Shown here piece by piece: positions 8,741 through 17,307 of a stretch of DNA of 51,448 nt (position 1 is its first letter; each line of letters opens with the position of its first letter). The notes below the pieces were generated by a model. It was not told the origin of the DNA. It ran no database searches and was given only the letters and a program-made list of their open reading frames with translations. Made by a program: the position numbers and the translations under genes. The DNA is taken from positions 1 through 51,448 of the forward strand of contig DFGY01000018.1 in the NCBI GenBank assembly GCA_002372505.1. The letters run 5' to 3'. Source of the stretch: Firmicutes bacterium UBA3738 (GTDB lineage Bacteria > Bacillota > Clostridia > Peptostreptococcales > Anaerovoracaceae).

Positions 8741-9535
8741 ATGAAAACGAGAATTTTATCAGGATTGATTATGGTGCCACTGCTGGCCTTTCTTTACTTC
8801 GGTGGCTACCCCCTCATGGTTGCGTGCTTTGCAATAGGTATAGTTGGACTTTACGAATTCTATAAAGGGTTCCACGCAGTAGGCTCAAAGCCCAATTACA
8901 TAGTAGGGGCGCTTTTCACACTGGCTCTCTACGTCATGTACATCCTGGGTGTAAATGACGACAGAGCGTGGATGCTATGGCTGGTGCTCCTTATAATGGC
9001 AGGCTTTATATCCTGTCTCTATAAGTTTGATGAACGGACACTCTACGACGGAATGGCTACGGTAATCGGCGTAATATACGTTGTGTTCTTCTCATTCCAC
9101 GTTGTGCTCATAGACCACACACCACACTCCATACTTGTGTGGGTGGTAGTCCTGTCCGCCTTCGGCAGCGACATTGTGGCTTACTTTGTAGGCAGCTGCA
9201 TAGGAGAGAAAAAGCTTTGCCCATCCTTAAGTCCGAAAAAGACTGTGGAAGGATCCATCGCCGGAGTTGTAGGCGGGACCCTGTTTTGCGGGCTGTTCTA
9301 CTACTTCGTATCCCTGCCGTACTTTATAGACGCTATTATTATCGGCTTCTTCTGTGCTGTTATCTCCCAGTTCGGAGATCTCTGCGCATCGGCCTTTAAG
9401 CGTAAAATGGGAATAAAGGATTACGGTAATCTCATTCCCGGACACGGCGGCATTCTGGACAGATTCGACAGCGTGCTCTTTACGGCGCCGGTTGTTTATT
9501 ATTACACTGTATTCTTTGTTACGGTGGGACAATAA
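8741..9535 (+). CDS. cdsA: Phosphatidate cytidylyltransferase
   Basis: CdsA makes CDP-diacylglycerol, the branch point of phospholipid synthesis. The 264-residue protein is almost entirely hydrophobic with about seven to eight membrane segments and ends with the family signature KDYGNLIPGHGGILDRFDS. SDIVAYFVGSCIGEKKLCPSLSPKKT is also typical. The gene is 3 bases after uppS. No strong ribosome binding site is visible beyond GGAAGGA near the uppS end, so it is probably coupled. Confidence 0.95.
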   Translation: MKTRILSGLIMVPLLAFLYFGGYPLMVACFAIGIVGLYEFYKGFHAVGSKPNYIVGALFTLALYVMYILGVNDDRAWMLWLVLLIMAGFISCLYKFDERTLYDGMATVIGVIYVVFFSFHVVLIDHTPHSILVWVVVLSAFGSDIVAYFVGSCIGEKKLCPSLSPKKTVEGSIAGVVGGTLFCGLFYYFVSLPYFIDAIIIGFFCAVISQFGDLCASAFKRKMGIKDYGNLIPGHGGILDRFDSVLFTAPVVYYYTVFFVTVGQ

Positions 9536-9547
9536 AGGGACAATAAT

Positions 9548-10693
9548 ATGAGAAAAATATCGATTTTAGGGAGCACCGGCTCCATAGGTACCCAGGCTCT
9601 GGATGTAATCAGAATGAGCCCCGGGGAATATGAGGTCAGTGCTCTTGTCTGCGGCAGCAGTATTGAAAAAATCAGAAATCAGATAAAGGAATTTAAACCC
9701 GGCATTGCAGTGGTGGCGAATGAGGAAGACGCTGCCACGCTGAAGGAGGAGTTTAAAGACACCCAGGTGCTATGGGGCGATGATGGAATAATCGGCGCTG
9801 CCACCTGCGACTGCGACCTGGTGATTAATTCCCTGGTTGGAATCAGAGGAATGGTTCCCACTTACCATGCAATTATGGCAGGTAAGGATGTGGCTCTGGC
9901 CAACAAGGAAACTCTTGTAGCCGGAGGTCAGGTCATTATGAAGGCCGTAAGTGAAAAGGGAATAAAGCTGACGCCTATAGACAGTGAGCATAGCGCCATT
10001 TTCCAGTGCATGCAGGGAGAGAGACGAGAGGATATATCAAAGCTTATCATTACCTGCAGCGGCGGCCCCTTCAGAGGCTACAGCCTTGAAGAATTAAAAA
10101 GTGTCACCCTTGCGGACACGCTTAAGCATCCCAGATGGGACATGGGAAAGAAAATAACAGTTGATTCGGCAACGTTGATGAACAAAGGATTTGAGCTCAT
10201 TGAGGCTAAGTGGCTTTTTGATTTCAGTCCCGAGAATATAGAAATAGTCGTGCACCCGCAAAGTATAATACATTCCATGATTGAAATGTGCGATGGCGGG
10301 GTAATTGCCCAAATGGGAGTGCCTGATATGAAGCTTCCCATATCTTATGCCTTGACTCATCCGGCAAGAATTGATAATGTATCACAAAGGCTTGACTTTT
10401 TCAGCCTGGAAGGTGGTCTGACTTTTGAAACGCCGGACAGAAAGACCTTTAGATGCCTGGCTATGGCGGAGGAAGCCATAAAAGAGGGAGGCACAGCTCC
10501 GGCAGTGCTGAACGGAGCAAACGAAGTACTTGTTTCAAACTTCCTTAAAGAGAGAATTTCATTCATAGACATACAGAACATTCTCGAAGAAGTAATGGAC
10601 AGACACGTTTCTAAGCAAGATTTAAGCATTGAAGTTATACTTGAAGAAGATAGATGGGCCAGAGATCTGGCTGAAGCATTGATTGCAGATTAA
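9548..10693 (+). CDS. dxr: 1-deoxy-D-xylulose 5-phosphate reductoisomerase
   Basis: Dxr (IspC) performs the first committed step of the MEP isoprenoid pathway, DXP to MEP with NADPH. The N-terminal Rossmann motif GSTGSIG is at residues 8-14; the metal and substrate site is seen in TPIDSEHSAIFQ; SGGPFRG, DSATLMNKGFELIEA, and HPQSIIHSMIE are diagnostic. Length 381 is normal. It sits between cdsA and rseP in a typical Firmicutes order and supplies precursors to the uppS step. Confidence 0.97.
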   Translation: MRKISILGSTGSIGTQALDVIRMSPGEYEVSALVCGSSIEKIRNQIKEFKPGIAVVANEEDAATLKEEFKDTQVLWGDDGIIGAATCDCDLVINSLVGIRGMVPTYHAIMAGKDVALANKETLVAGGQVIMKAVSEKGIKLTPIDSEHSAIFQCMQGERREDISKLIITCSGGPFRGYSLEELKSVTLADTLKHPRWDMGKKITVDSATLMNKGFELIEAKWLFDFSPENIEIVVHPQSIIHSMIEMCDGGVIAQMGVPDMKLPISYALTHPARIDNVSQRLDFFSLEGGLTFETPDRKTFRCLAMAEEAIKEGGTAPAVLNGANEVLVSNFLKERISFIDIQNILEEVMDRHVSKQDLSIEVILEEDRWARDLAEALIAD

Positions 10694-10709
10694 TTGAAGA
10701 GAGGAATAT

Positions 10710-11720
10710 ATGACAGTAATTTATGCGGTTTTAATGTTCTGCGTGCTCATATTCATACATGAACTGGGACATTTCATAGCTGCGAAAAAGTGCGGTGTAA
10801 AAGTAAATCAATTCGCCCTGGGTATGGGGCCTGCCATCTTTAAGAAGCAGAAGGGTGAGACGGAGTATTCACTCCGCATTTTTCCTATTGGCGGATTCTG
10901 CGCCATGGAAGGTGAAGACACCGAGTCTGAAGACAGCAGAGCCTACAACAACAAAAAGCCCTGGCAGAAGGCCCTTATCGCCTTTGCCGGCCCGGCAATG
11001 AACGTGGTGCTGGCTCTCATTCTCATGTGCATAATCATGTTTGCCATGGGTACGGCATCCACAAGGATTGATTCCTTCGTGGATGGCAGTCCGGCACAGG
11101 CGGCAGGCATGAAGGCGGGGGACGAGATTGTAAAAATAAATGATGTGAAAATAAGCGAGTGGAACGATGTGGGTGAGGCTCTTGAGGGAGCAAAGACGGG
11201 AGACAAGGTCAGCATCGTATATAAAAGGGACGGCAAGGAGAATACCATTAACACTGAGCTGATGGAGTCTGAAGGCCGTGCAATGATAGGCATTACACCT
11301 AAGCATGAGCGCCATGTGGGAAACGCTCTGGTCAGCGGTGTTAAGACTACATTCAACATGACCACTCAGATGTATACGGTAATTAAGCAGCTCTTTACCG
11401 GCGAGGTGTCAACGAAGGAACTATCCGGCCCTGTGGGAATAGTCTACATGGTCAACCAGTCCGCATCTATGGGATTATTCTATTTCTTCTATCTCATGGC
11501 GGTAATATCCCTGAACCTAGCCATAGTTAACCTGCTGCCACTTCCCGCTCTTGACGGCGGAAGAATCGTACTCATAGGCATTAAGAAAATTACCGGCAAG
11601 GCCATAAGCGATAAGACCGAGGGCATGATCAACACCGTTGGTCTGGTGCTCCTCTTAACTCTCATGGTTTATGTAACCTGGAACGATATAATAAAGTTTA
11701 TTGTCCCCATTTTTAACTAG
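10710..11720 (+). CDS. rseP: Site-2 protease RseP/RasP
   Basis: An intramembrane zinc metalloprotease that cleaves anti-sigma factors and remnant signal peptides within the membrane. The zinc motif HELGH lies at residues 17-21 in the first membrane segment; a single PDZ domain (about 115-190, GSPAQAAGMKAGDEIVKIND) follows; the third metal ligand is the aspartate in LPALDGGR near residue 282. Length 336 fits the one-PDZ Gram-positive form. Last gene of the recognisable pyrH-dxr block, with AAAGGA upstream of the next start. Confidence 0.95.
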   Translation: MTVIYAVLMFCVLIFIHELGHFIAAKKCGVKVNQFALGMGPAIFKKQKGETEYSLRIFPIGGFCAMEGEDTESEDSRAYNNKKPWQKALIAFAGPAMNVVLALILMCIIMFAMGTASTRIDSFVDGSPAQAAGMKAGDEIVKINDVKISEWNDVGEALEGAKTGDKVSIVYKRDGKENTINTELMESEGRAMIGITPKHERHVGNALVSGVKTTFNMTTQMYTVIKQLFTGEVSTKELSGPVGIVYMVNQSASMGLFYFFYLMAVISLNLAIVNLLPLPALDGGRIVLIGIKKITGKAISDKTEGMINTVGLVLLLTLMVYVTWNDIIKFIVPIFN

Positions 11721-11737
11721 AAAGGATTATTAATTAA

Positions 11738-12439
11738 ATGGCTGTAAAAAGAAAAGAAACAATTGAATGTCCATACTGCGATCACAAACAGGAATTCGAA
11801 TCCTATGAAAATATAGAGCTGTCCCAGGATAAGGACATAAGGACAAAGATTCTTAACGAAGAGTTATTTTCCTTCACATGCGAGGAGTGCGGAAAGAAGG
11901 CTATTATCGCATTCCCGTGCCTGTTCTCCGATATGGATAAGAAAATGCTCATATGGCTCATCGGCGACTACACTGAGGATCAGAAAGCAGCCCTGGATGA
12001 CGACCTGGCCGGCTCAGCCTTAAGCGACGCAGAGAAGAAATTCGCGGACAATTACCAGAAGAGAATCGTAGGCAGCATCAATGAATTAAAAGAAAAAATT
12101 CTTATTGCCGAGGACGACCTGGACGACAGGGTAGTGGAAGTCCTTAAGATGCTATGCATAAACGAGGTAATAGATCAGCTCATGCATCTGACTCTTCAGG
12201 AGGTAAGATACAACAAAACCGACTCAGGTCAGAAGTTCCTTGTGCTGGTCTTCGCCGAGAAGGAACCTTCTATGATAGAGATCACCATGGACATGTATAA
12301 TACGGTTAAGGATATGTTCATGGATGACATAATAGAGGCTACTCCCAAGGAAGGCTTTGCGGAGATAAATGCCTTCTGGGCAAAGGCTCTCATCGAGGCA
12401 AATGCAGAGAAAAGCGAGGAGGCTGAAAAGCTTAATTGA
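11738..12439 (+). CDS. CpXC-domain protein of unknown function
   Basis: The first about 130 residues match the CpXC domain: CPYCDHKQEFESYENI near the N-terminus and a second pair CEECGKKAIIAFPCLFS, which together probably bind zinc. The remaining 100 residues are acidic and helical with no motif I recognise. No signal peptide. The function of the CpXC family is not known. It is 17 bases after rseP and likely the same transcript; its stop overlaps the next small gene. Confidence 0.75.
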   Translation: MAVKRKETIECPYCDHKQEFESYENIELSQDKDIRTKILNEELFSFTCEECGKKAIIAFPCLFSDMDKKMLIWLIGDYTEDQKAALDDDLAGSALSDAEKKFADNYQKRIVGSINELKEKILIAEDDLDDRVVEVLKMLCINEVIDQLMHLTLQEVRYNKTDSGQKFLVLVFAEKEPSMIEITMDMYNTVKDMFMDDIIEATPKEGFAEINAFWAKALIEANAEKSEEAEKLN

Positions 12440-12618
12440 AGTACGTAGGGTATTGTTTACTTTTTCTTGGAATATACTGGTTATTGGGTACCATATATAA
12501 TCTTATCAGGACGGACACCTATATATGGCCCGACATTTCCATGCACTTTGTAATAGCCTTTTCCATGATGACAGTAGGCACTGCCTTTATAGCGATAAGC
12601 TATAAAAGGAAAAAATAA
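12436..12618 (+). CDS. Small two-helix membrane protein
   Basis: A 60-codon frame starting at TTG, overlapping the CpXC gene end by four bases. It has two strong hydrophobic stretches (about residues 4-22 and 36-54) with a short polar turn and a basic end KRKK. An AGGAGG sits about 13 bases upstream, which is rather far. It is too small for family assignment; possibly a partner of the CpXC protein. The coding call rests on overlap, codon pattern and clear membrane topology. Confidence 0.55.
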   Translation: MKYVGYCLLFLGIYWLLGTIYNLIRTDTYIWPDISMHFVIAFSMMTVGTAFIAISYKRKK

Positions 12619-12679
12619 GCATACACATTCTATAAAAATGTACAATTTAGATAAAATTACTACATGAATTACTACATAA

Positions 12680-12695
12680 AAGACAAATTTGTCTT
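12680..12695. repeat. 16-bp perfect palindrome upstream of argC
   Basis: AAGACAAATTTGTCTT is self-complementary. It lies in the 327-base gap between the small membrane protein gene and argC, before the terminator at 12788. A further 7-bp hairpin (ATCAAGA 12754-12760 with TCTTGAT 12767-12773) follows. Neither has a T tract. Possible operator or RNA structure; nothing else recognisable is in the first half of this gap. Confidence 0.4.
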
Positions 12696-12787
12696 GATTA
12701 TTATTTTCTTTGCGGTTATACTGTTTGTGAGCGAAGGTTCATTTATGCTTATTATCAAGAATCCTCTCTTGATTAATAACAAATAGG

Positions 12788-12826
12788 GGGTGCTATCGAG
12801 TTTTCGGTGGCACTTCTTCTTTTTTT
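12788..12826 (+). terminator. Rho-independent terminator before argC
   Basis: A 10-bp stem, GTGCTATCGA (12790-12799) with TCGGTGGCAC (12804-12813), including two G-U pairs, has a 4-nt GTTT loop and is followed by TTCTTCTTTTTTT. The argC promoter lies downstream, so this most likely ends the pyrH-rseP transcript rather than acting as an arg attenuator. Confidence 0.8.
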
Positions 12827-12835
12827 GGAATTGCA

Positions 12836-12859
12836 TGCATAAATATGCATAAACGTGCA
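12836..12859. promoter_or_regulatory. Putative ArgR operator (overlapping ARG-box-like sites)
   Basis: TGCATAAATATGCA (12836-12849) follows the ARG-box symmetry TGnAT-wwww-ATnCA, with C and G in place of the usual A and T. A second site, TGCATAAACGTGCA (12846-12859), overlaps it. The TGCA half-sites start at 12836, 12846 and 12856, exactly one helical turn apart. They lie 20 bp upstream of the argC -35 box. ArgR as the ligand is an inference from position and symmetry. Confidence 0.55.
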
Positions 12860-12878
12860 ATAAAATTAACATCAAACC

Positions 12879-12907
12879 TTGACGTAGCAGCTCTTGCGGA
12901 GTATTAT
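12879..12907 (+). promoter_or_regulatory. Promoter of the argCJBD operon
   Basis: -35 TTGACG (12879-12884) and -10 TATTAT (12902-12907) are 17 bp apart, a near-consensus sigma-A promoter. The ribosome binding site GGAGG (12932-12936) precedes the GTG start of argC. Confidence 0.8.
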
Positions 12908-12945
12908 ATTATGCAGCGTTTAAGGAAAAACGGAGGAAAAATAAA

Positions 12946-13848
12946 GTGAATTACAGTGTATTTATAGACGGAAAAGCGGGTACCGCAGGACTTGAACTTT
13001 ACGATCTGCTAAAGGATCGGGACGATATAAAAATCCTTGAAATAGATGAAGAAAACAGAAAAAATCTGGATGCAAAGGTAGAGCTAATGAAGAAGGCGGA
13101 TCTTACATTCCTTTGCCTTCCCGATGCAGCGGCCATTGAGGCAACTGACGCGGCAGACCTAAGCACCAGAATCATCGATACTTCCACGGCTCACAGAACC
13201 ATGGATGACTGGACCTACGGCCTTCCGGAAATAGGCATGAGAGAGATAATCGCATCTTCAAACAGAGTGGCCAATCCGGGATGTCACGCAACAGGATTCA
13301 TAGTTGCGGCAAGACCTTTGGTAGAGAAAAATATTGTTGGTGCCGATTATCCCTTTGTAGCTACCAGCATAACAGGCTACAGCGGCGGCGGGAAGCAGAT
13401 GATTGCATCCTACAGCGAGGATGGCAGAGATGTAAGTCTGGATGCCCCGGGACAGTACGCTGTAGGCCAGATGCACAAACATCTTCCTGAAATGAAAAAG
13501 CTGTCGGGCATAGCAGGTGAACCTGTATTCCTTCCCGTAGTTTCCGATTATTACAGAGGAATGGAGACAATCGTTCCCGTGGTGGGAGGCCCGGGAGTGG
13601 AAGCTATTCTGGAAATGTATAAGGACTACTACGCAGGAGAAGAACTCATTGAAGTAGCTACCACAGACTCGACTATTTATGCAAACGAGCTGGCGGGAAC
13701 CAACAGAGTAAAAATATACGTACACGGCACAGACGAGAGAACCATTGTAAGCGTGTGCTTTGACAATCTGGGCAAGGGGGCTGCCGGTGCAGCGGTACAG
13801 AATATGAATATAATGCTGGGAATAGATGAATTGAAAGGTTTGGTATAG
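12946..13848 (+). CDS. argC: N-acetyl-gamma-glutamyl-phosphate reductase, type 2
   Basis: ArgC reduces N-acetylglutamyl phosphate to the semialdehyde with NADPH, third step of arginine synthesis. The start is GTG, 9 bases after GGAGG. The protein has 300 residues and the N-terminus MNYSVFIDGKAGTAGLEL, the shortened Rossmann start of type 2 AGPRs rather than the GATGYxG of type 1. The catalytic cysteine is Cys113 in NPGCHATG. First gene of argCJBD. Confidence 0.94.
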   Translation: MNYSVFIDGKAGTAGLELYDLLKDRDDIKILEIDEENRKNLDAKVELMKKADLTFLCLPDAAAIEATDAADLSTRIIDTSTAHRTMDDWTYGLPEIGMREIIASSNRVANPGCHATGFIVAARPLVEKNIVGADYPFVATSITGYSGGGKQMIASYSEDGRDVSLDAPGQYAVGQMHKHLPEMKKLSGIAGEPVFLPVVSDYYRGMETIVPVVGGPGVEAILEMYKDYYAGEELIEVATTDSTIYANELAGTNRVKIYVHGTDERTIVSVCFDNLGKGAAGAAVQNMNIMLGIDELKGLV

Positions 13849-13851
13849 GAA

Positions 13852-15072
13852 ATGGAATACAAGATGTTAGAAGGCGGAGTGTGCGCTCCTAAAGGATTCA
13901 AAGCCTCAGGCACACACTGCGGAATCAGGGGAAATACAAGCAAGAATGACCTGGTACTGATTATGAGCGATGTAGTGGGCTCGGCTGCCGGTGTTTATAC
14001 AACAAACAAGGTATACGGCGCGCCTATTACAGTAACGAGAGAAAACATTTCCGACGGCAAGGCTGTAGCTATAATCTGCAACAGCGGCAACGCCAATACC
14101 TGTGCACCCAACGGAATTGAAATCGCCGAGGAAACCTGCCGCCTTGTAGCAGAGGAGACAGGATGCAAGGCAGAGGATGTAATCGTCGCTTCCACGGGAG
14201 TAATCGGCGAGGCACTTTCAATTGAGCCTTTCAAAAAGGGCATTCCCGTTCTGAAGGAAGCTCTCAGCGAGGACGGATCCGACGCAGCGGCCAAGGGAAT
14301 TATGACTACAGATACGGTTAAAAAGGAAATTGCACTTTCCTTTGAAATAGACGGAGTGGAATGTAAAATGGGCGCCATTGCCAAGGGCAGCGGAATGATC
14401 AATCCCAACATGGCCACCATGCTGGCCTTCATTACGACGGATGCGGCCATTTCCCCGGAGATGATAAAGAAGGCTCTCCTTGAAGATGTAAAGGACAGCT
14501 TTAACCAGCTGAGCGTAGACGGAGACACTTCCACAAACGACATGGCTATGATTATAGCCAACGGTCTGGCTGGCAATGCTCCCATAGAAGAGGAAAACGA
14601 GGCTTTTGAGGCCTTTTGCCGGGCTCTCCATGTAGTTACATCATTTATCACGAAAAACCTGGCTGCAGACGGCGAGGGGGCTTCCAAGCTGATCGTCTGC
14701 AATGTGGAAGGGGCTCCTTCAAAGGACGTGGCCAGAAAGGTTTCAAAATCCGTAGTCAGCTCGGACCTTCTTAAGGCGGCTGTCTTCGGTGAAGACGCCA
14801 ACTGGGGAAGAATACTTTGCGCCATCGGTTACACGGAAGCGGACTTTGATGCAGATAACATAGATGTGGATATGGCATCGGAAAAGGGAAGAATCCCTGT
14901 GTGCAGAGCTTCGGCCTACGCTGAGCACAGCGAGGAAGAGGCGGCGGAGATACTTTCCGCAAAGGAAATAATCATAGATGTGAACATGAACCAGGGCAGT
15001 GACATTTCCACGGCCTGGGGATGCGACCTTACATACGACTACGTTAAAATAAACGGAGACTACAGAAGTTAA
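13852..15072 (+). CDS. argJ: Bifunctional ornithine acetyltransferase/N-acetylglutamate synthase
   Basis: ArgJ recycles the acetyl group from N-acetylornithine to glutamate and, in bifunctional forms, also makes N-acetylglutamate from acetyl-CoA. It is made as one chain that cuts itself before the nucleophile threonine in NMATML, Thr189 here. KGSGMINPNMATMLAFITTDA and EDANWGRILCAIGY are family blocks. At 406 residues it is full length. Three bases separate it from argC. With ArgJ present no separate argA or argE is needed. Whether it is mono- or bifunctional cannot be decided from sequence alone. Confidence 0.96.
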   Translation: MEYKMLEGGVCAPKGFKASGTHCGIRGNTSKNDLVLIMSDVVGSAAGVYTTNKVYGAPITVTRENISDGKAVAIICNSGNANTCAPNGIEIAEETCRLVAEETGCKAEDVIVASTGVIGEALSIEPFKKGIPVLKEALSEDGSDAAAKGIMTTDTVKKEIALSFEIDGVECKMGAIAKGSGMINPNMATMLAFITTDAAISPEMIKKALLEDVKDSFNQLSVDGDTSTNDMAMIIANGLAGNAPIEEENEAFEAFCRALHVVTSFITKNLAADGEGASKLIVCNVEGAPSKDVARKVSKSVVSSDLLKAAVFGEDANWGRILCAIGYTEADFDADNIDVDMASEKGRIPVCRASAYAEHSEEEAAEILSAKEIIIDVNMNQGSDISTAWGCDLTYDYVKINGDYRS

Positions 15073-15096
15073 TTTATAAATAGGGAGATTAAGAAA

Positions 15097-16026
15097 ATGG
15101 ATGTGAATAACCATACCGTTAACCCAAAGGATATTGAAAAAGCGGAGGTGCTCATTGAAGCACTTCCTTACATTAGAAGATTTAACGGTAAGATTATAGT
15201 TATAAAATGCGGCGGCTCGGTAATGGAAAATCCCGAGCTTATGACCAGCATTATCGAGGACGTGGTCCTTCTCAAGCTGGTGGGATTCAAGCCCATTATC
15301 GTCCACGGCGGCGGTAAGGAAATAAGCCGCTGGATTGAGAAGACAGGCCTTGAGACAAAGTTCGTAAACGGCCTCAGGGTGACGGATGCGGCAACTCTGG
15401 AAATCGTGGAGATGGCTCTGGCCAAGGTTAACGGCGCCATTGTAAGAGATATTGAAGCTCTCGGCGTTAAGGCTATGGGTGTCAGCGGCAAGAGCGGCGG
15501 CCTTCTGAATGCCGTTAAGAGAGACAGCGACGACGGTGAGGACTTAGGCTTTGTAGGCTCCATTAAAAGTGTCGACGGCAAGGTACTCCTGGACATAATG
15601 GAAAACGATTATCTGCCCGTTGTATATCCGCTGGCATTGGACAATGAGTTTAACACTTACAATATTAATGCAGACGATGCAGCCTGCGCCATTGCCAAGG
15701 TTCTGAAATCAGAGAAGCTGGCCTTCCTTTCCGATGTGCCCGGGGTGCTTAGAGACGTTAACGACCCGGACAGCGTCATATCGGAAATGTACATGGAAGA
15801 GGCTGAGCGACTCATACAGAGCGGGAGAATAGTTGGCGGCATGATTCCAAAGCTTCACAACTGTATCGATGCCATTAAGAAGGGCGTAAACAGAGTACAC
15901 GTTATCGATGGCAGAATACCTCACAGCCTTCTTCTGGAATTCTTTACGAACAAGGGTACCGGTACGGCTATTATGTCCCATAAGGAATACAGATATTACA
16001 AAGAAGAAAAGGGCGAAGCTTTATAA
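15097..16026 (+). CDS. argB: Acetylglutamate kinase
   Basis: ArgB phosphorylates N-acetylglutamate. Amino-acid-kinase fold: VIKCGGSVM near residue 37, the glycine loop IIVHGGGKEIS, and the C-terminal GGMIPKLHNCIDAIKKGVNRVHVIDGR. A long N-terminal helix (residues 1-30, MDVNNHTVNPKDIEKAEVLI) is the kind associated with arginine-inhibited hexameric enzymes, so feedback inhibition by arginine is likely. GGGAG lies upstream of the ATG, 24 bases after argJ. Confidence 0.95.
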   Translation: MDVNNHTVNPKDIEKAEVLIEALPYIRRFNGKIIVIKCGGSVMENPELMTSIIEDVVLLKLVGFKPIIVHGGGKEISRWIEKTGLETKFVNGLRVTDAATLEIVEMALAKVNGAIVRDIEALGVKAMGVSGKSGGLLNAVKRDSDDGEDLGFVGSIKSVDGKVLLDIMENDYLPVVYPLALDNEFNTYNINADDAACAIAKVLKSEKLAFLSDVPGVLRDVNDPDSVISEMYMEEAERLIQSGRIVGGMIPKLHNCIDAIKKGVNRVHVIDGRIPHSLLLEFFTNKGTGTAIMSHKEYRYYKEEKGEAL

Positions 16027-16064
16027 AATATTGGATTATTGATTAGAAAGACGAGGCGAAAAGT

Positions 16065-17234
16065 ATGAATAAGGAAGATATCAAAAAACTTGATCAGGAA
16101 TATATAGTGCACACCTACGGACGCAGCGAGCTATATGCAGACCACGCAAAGGGCGCCCTGGTTTACGATGTGGATGGAAAAGAGTATGTTGACTTTGGCT
16201 CCGGCATCGGAGTGGCATCTCTGGGATACTGCAACGATGATTGGCTGGCCGCAGTAACAGAGCAGGCCGGAAAGCTTCAGCATATTTCCAATCTTTATTA
16301 CCACGAGCCCATGGTGCTGCTGGCAAAGGCCCTCTGCGAAAGGTCCGGATTTAAGAAGGCTTTCTTCTGCAATTCGGGAGCCGAGGCCAATGAATGCGCA
16401 ATTAAGGTGGCAAGGAAGTACGGCAGCAGCAAGTCTCCTTCCAAGACCAAGGTAATTACTCTCGAGGATTCATTCCACGGTCGGACCATTCAGACCCTTA
16501 CGGCAACGGGCCAGGATGACATGCATAAATTCTTCGGTCCCTTTTCACAGGGCTTTGCCTATGTGAAGGGCGGGGATGTTGAGGCTCTCAAGGCTGCAGC
16601 AGATGATGACACCTGCGCCATTATGATGGAAGTTATTCAGGGAGAAGGTGGCGTAAACGTAATGGATGAGGAGTTCGTAAAATGCGCCGCTGCTCTCTGC
16701 GCTGAGCATGATGCTCTGCTTATAATCGACGAGGTTCAGACAGGCATAGGCAGGACAGGTAAGTTCTTTGCCTTTGAGAATTACGGCGTTGAGCCGGACC
16801 TGGTGACCTTTGCAAAGGGCATCGGTGCAGGCCTGCCTATGGGAGGCGTGCTCTTTAACGACAAGACCCAGGAAGTCCTTCAGCCCGGAGACCACGGCAC
16901 CACCTTCGGTGCCAACCCGGTAGTATGCGCCGGAGCTCTCAAGGTTCTTGAGAAAATGACAGACGAATTCATGGCGGAAATAAAAGAGAAGGGCGACTAC
17001 CTCATGGAAGAACTTTCGAAAATCCCCGGGGTAAAGGATCTGTCCGGAATAGGCCTCATGATGGGATTCAACATTGAAGGCAAAGAGCCGGCAGATGTTG
17101 CAAATGCTTGCCTTGAAAAGGGACTCGTCGTACTGACAGCCCACGGCAAGGTGCGCCTGCTGCCGCCTCTTGTGATTACTAAAGAAGATATAGATAGAGG
17201 TCTTGCGGTAATTAAAGAAGTTGCGGAAGCATAG
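16065..17234 (+). CDS. argD: Acetylornithine aminotransferase
   Basis: ArgD transaminates N-acetylglutamate semialdehyde to N-acetylornithine with PLP. Class III aminotransferase: FCNSGAEANECAIKVARKY, SFHGRTIQTLTATGQ, LLIIDEVQTGIGRTGKFFAFE, and the PLP lysine Lys251 in TFAKGIGAGLPMGG. Length 389 is normal. It ends the four-gene arg operon, which closes with a terminator. argF, argG, argH and carbamoyl phosphate synthase are not in the window. Confidence 0.95.
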   Translation: MNKEDIKKLDQEYIVHTYGRSELYADHAKGALVYDVDGKEYVDFGSGIGVASLGYCNDDWLAAVTEQAGKLQHISNLYYHEPMVLLAKALCERSGFKKAFFCNSGAEANECAIKVARKYGSSKSPSKTKVITLEDSFHGRTIQTLTATGQDDMHKFFGPFSQGFAYVKGGDVEALKAAADDDTCAIMMEVIQGEGGVNVMDEEFVKCAAALCAEHDALLIIDEVQTGIGRTGKFFAFENYGVEPDLVTFAKGIGAGLPMGGVLFNDKTQEVLQPGDHGTTFGANPVVCAGALKVLEKMTDEFMAEIKEKGDYLMEELSKIPGVKDLSGIGLMMGFNIEGKEPADVANACLEKGLVVLTAHGKVRLLPPLVITKEDIDRGLAVIKEVAEA

Positions 17235-17247
17235 AAAATTGTAAACG

Positions 17248-17278
17248 AAAAGCGGCTGCAAAAGTGTAACCGCTTTTT
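17248..17278. terminator. Bidirectional terminator between argD and fthC
   Basis: AAAAGCGG (17248-17255) pairs perfectly with CCGCTTTT (17270-17277) and continues into T on the plus strand; A-rich sequence before the stem gives a T tract on the minus strand too. It can end both argD and the convergent fthC. Confidence 0.8.
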
Positions 17279-17307
17279 ATATTCCATACTTTTTATATTC
17301 TATATTA

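Noticed and set aside
12785..12826. T-box riboswitch controlling arg genes; GGGTGCTATCGAG resembles the T-box core GGGTGGTACCGCG
   Set aside because: Only 10 of 13 bases match, the stem is a simple terminator hairpin, no stem I with specifier loop fits in the 170 bases upstream, and a good promoter lies after the hairpin.
12672..12875. 67-codon open frame on the minus strand before argC
   Set aside because: It covers the terminator, operator-like sites and A/T-rich sequence; the composition is that of non-coding DNA.
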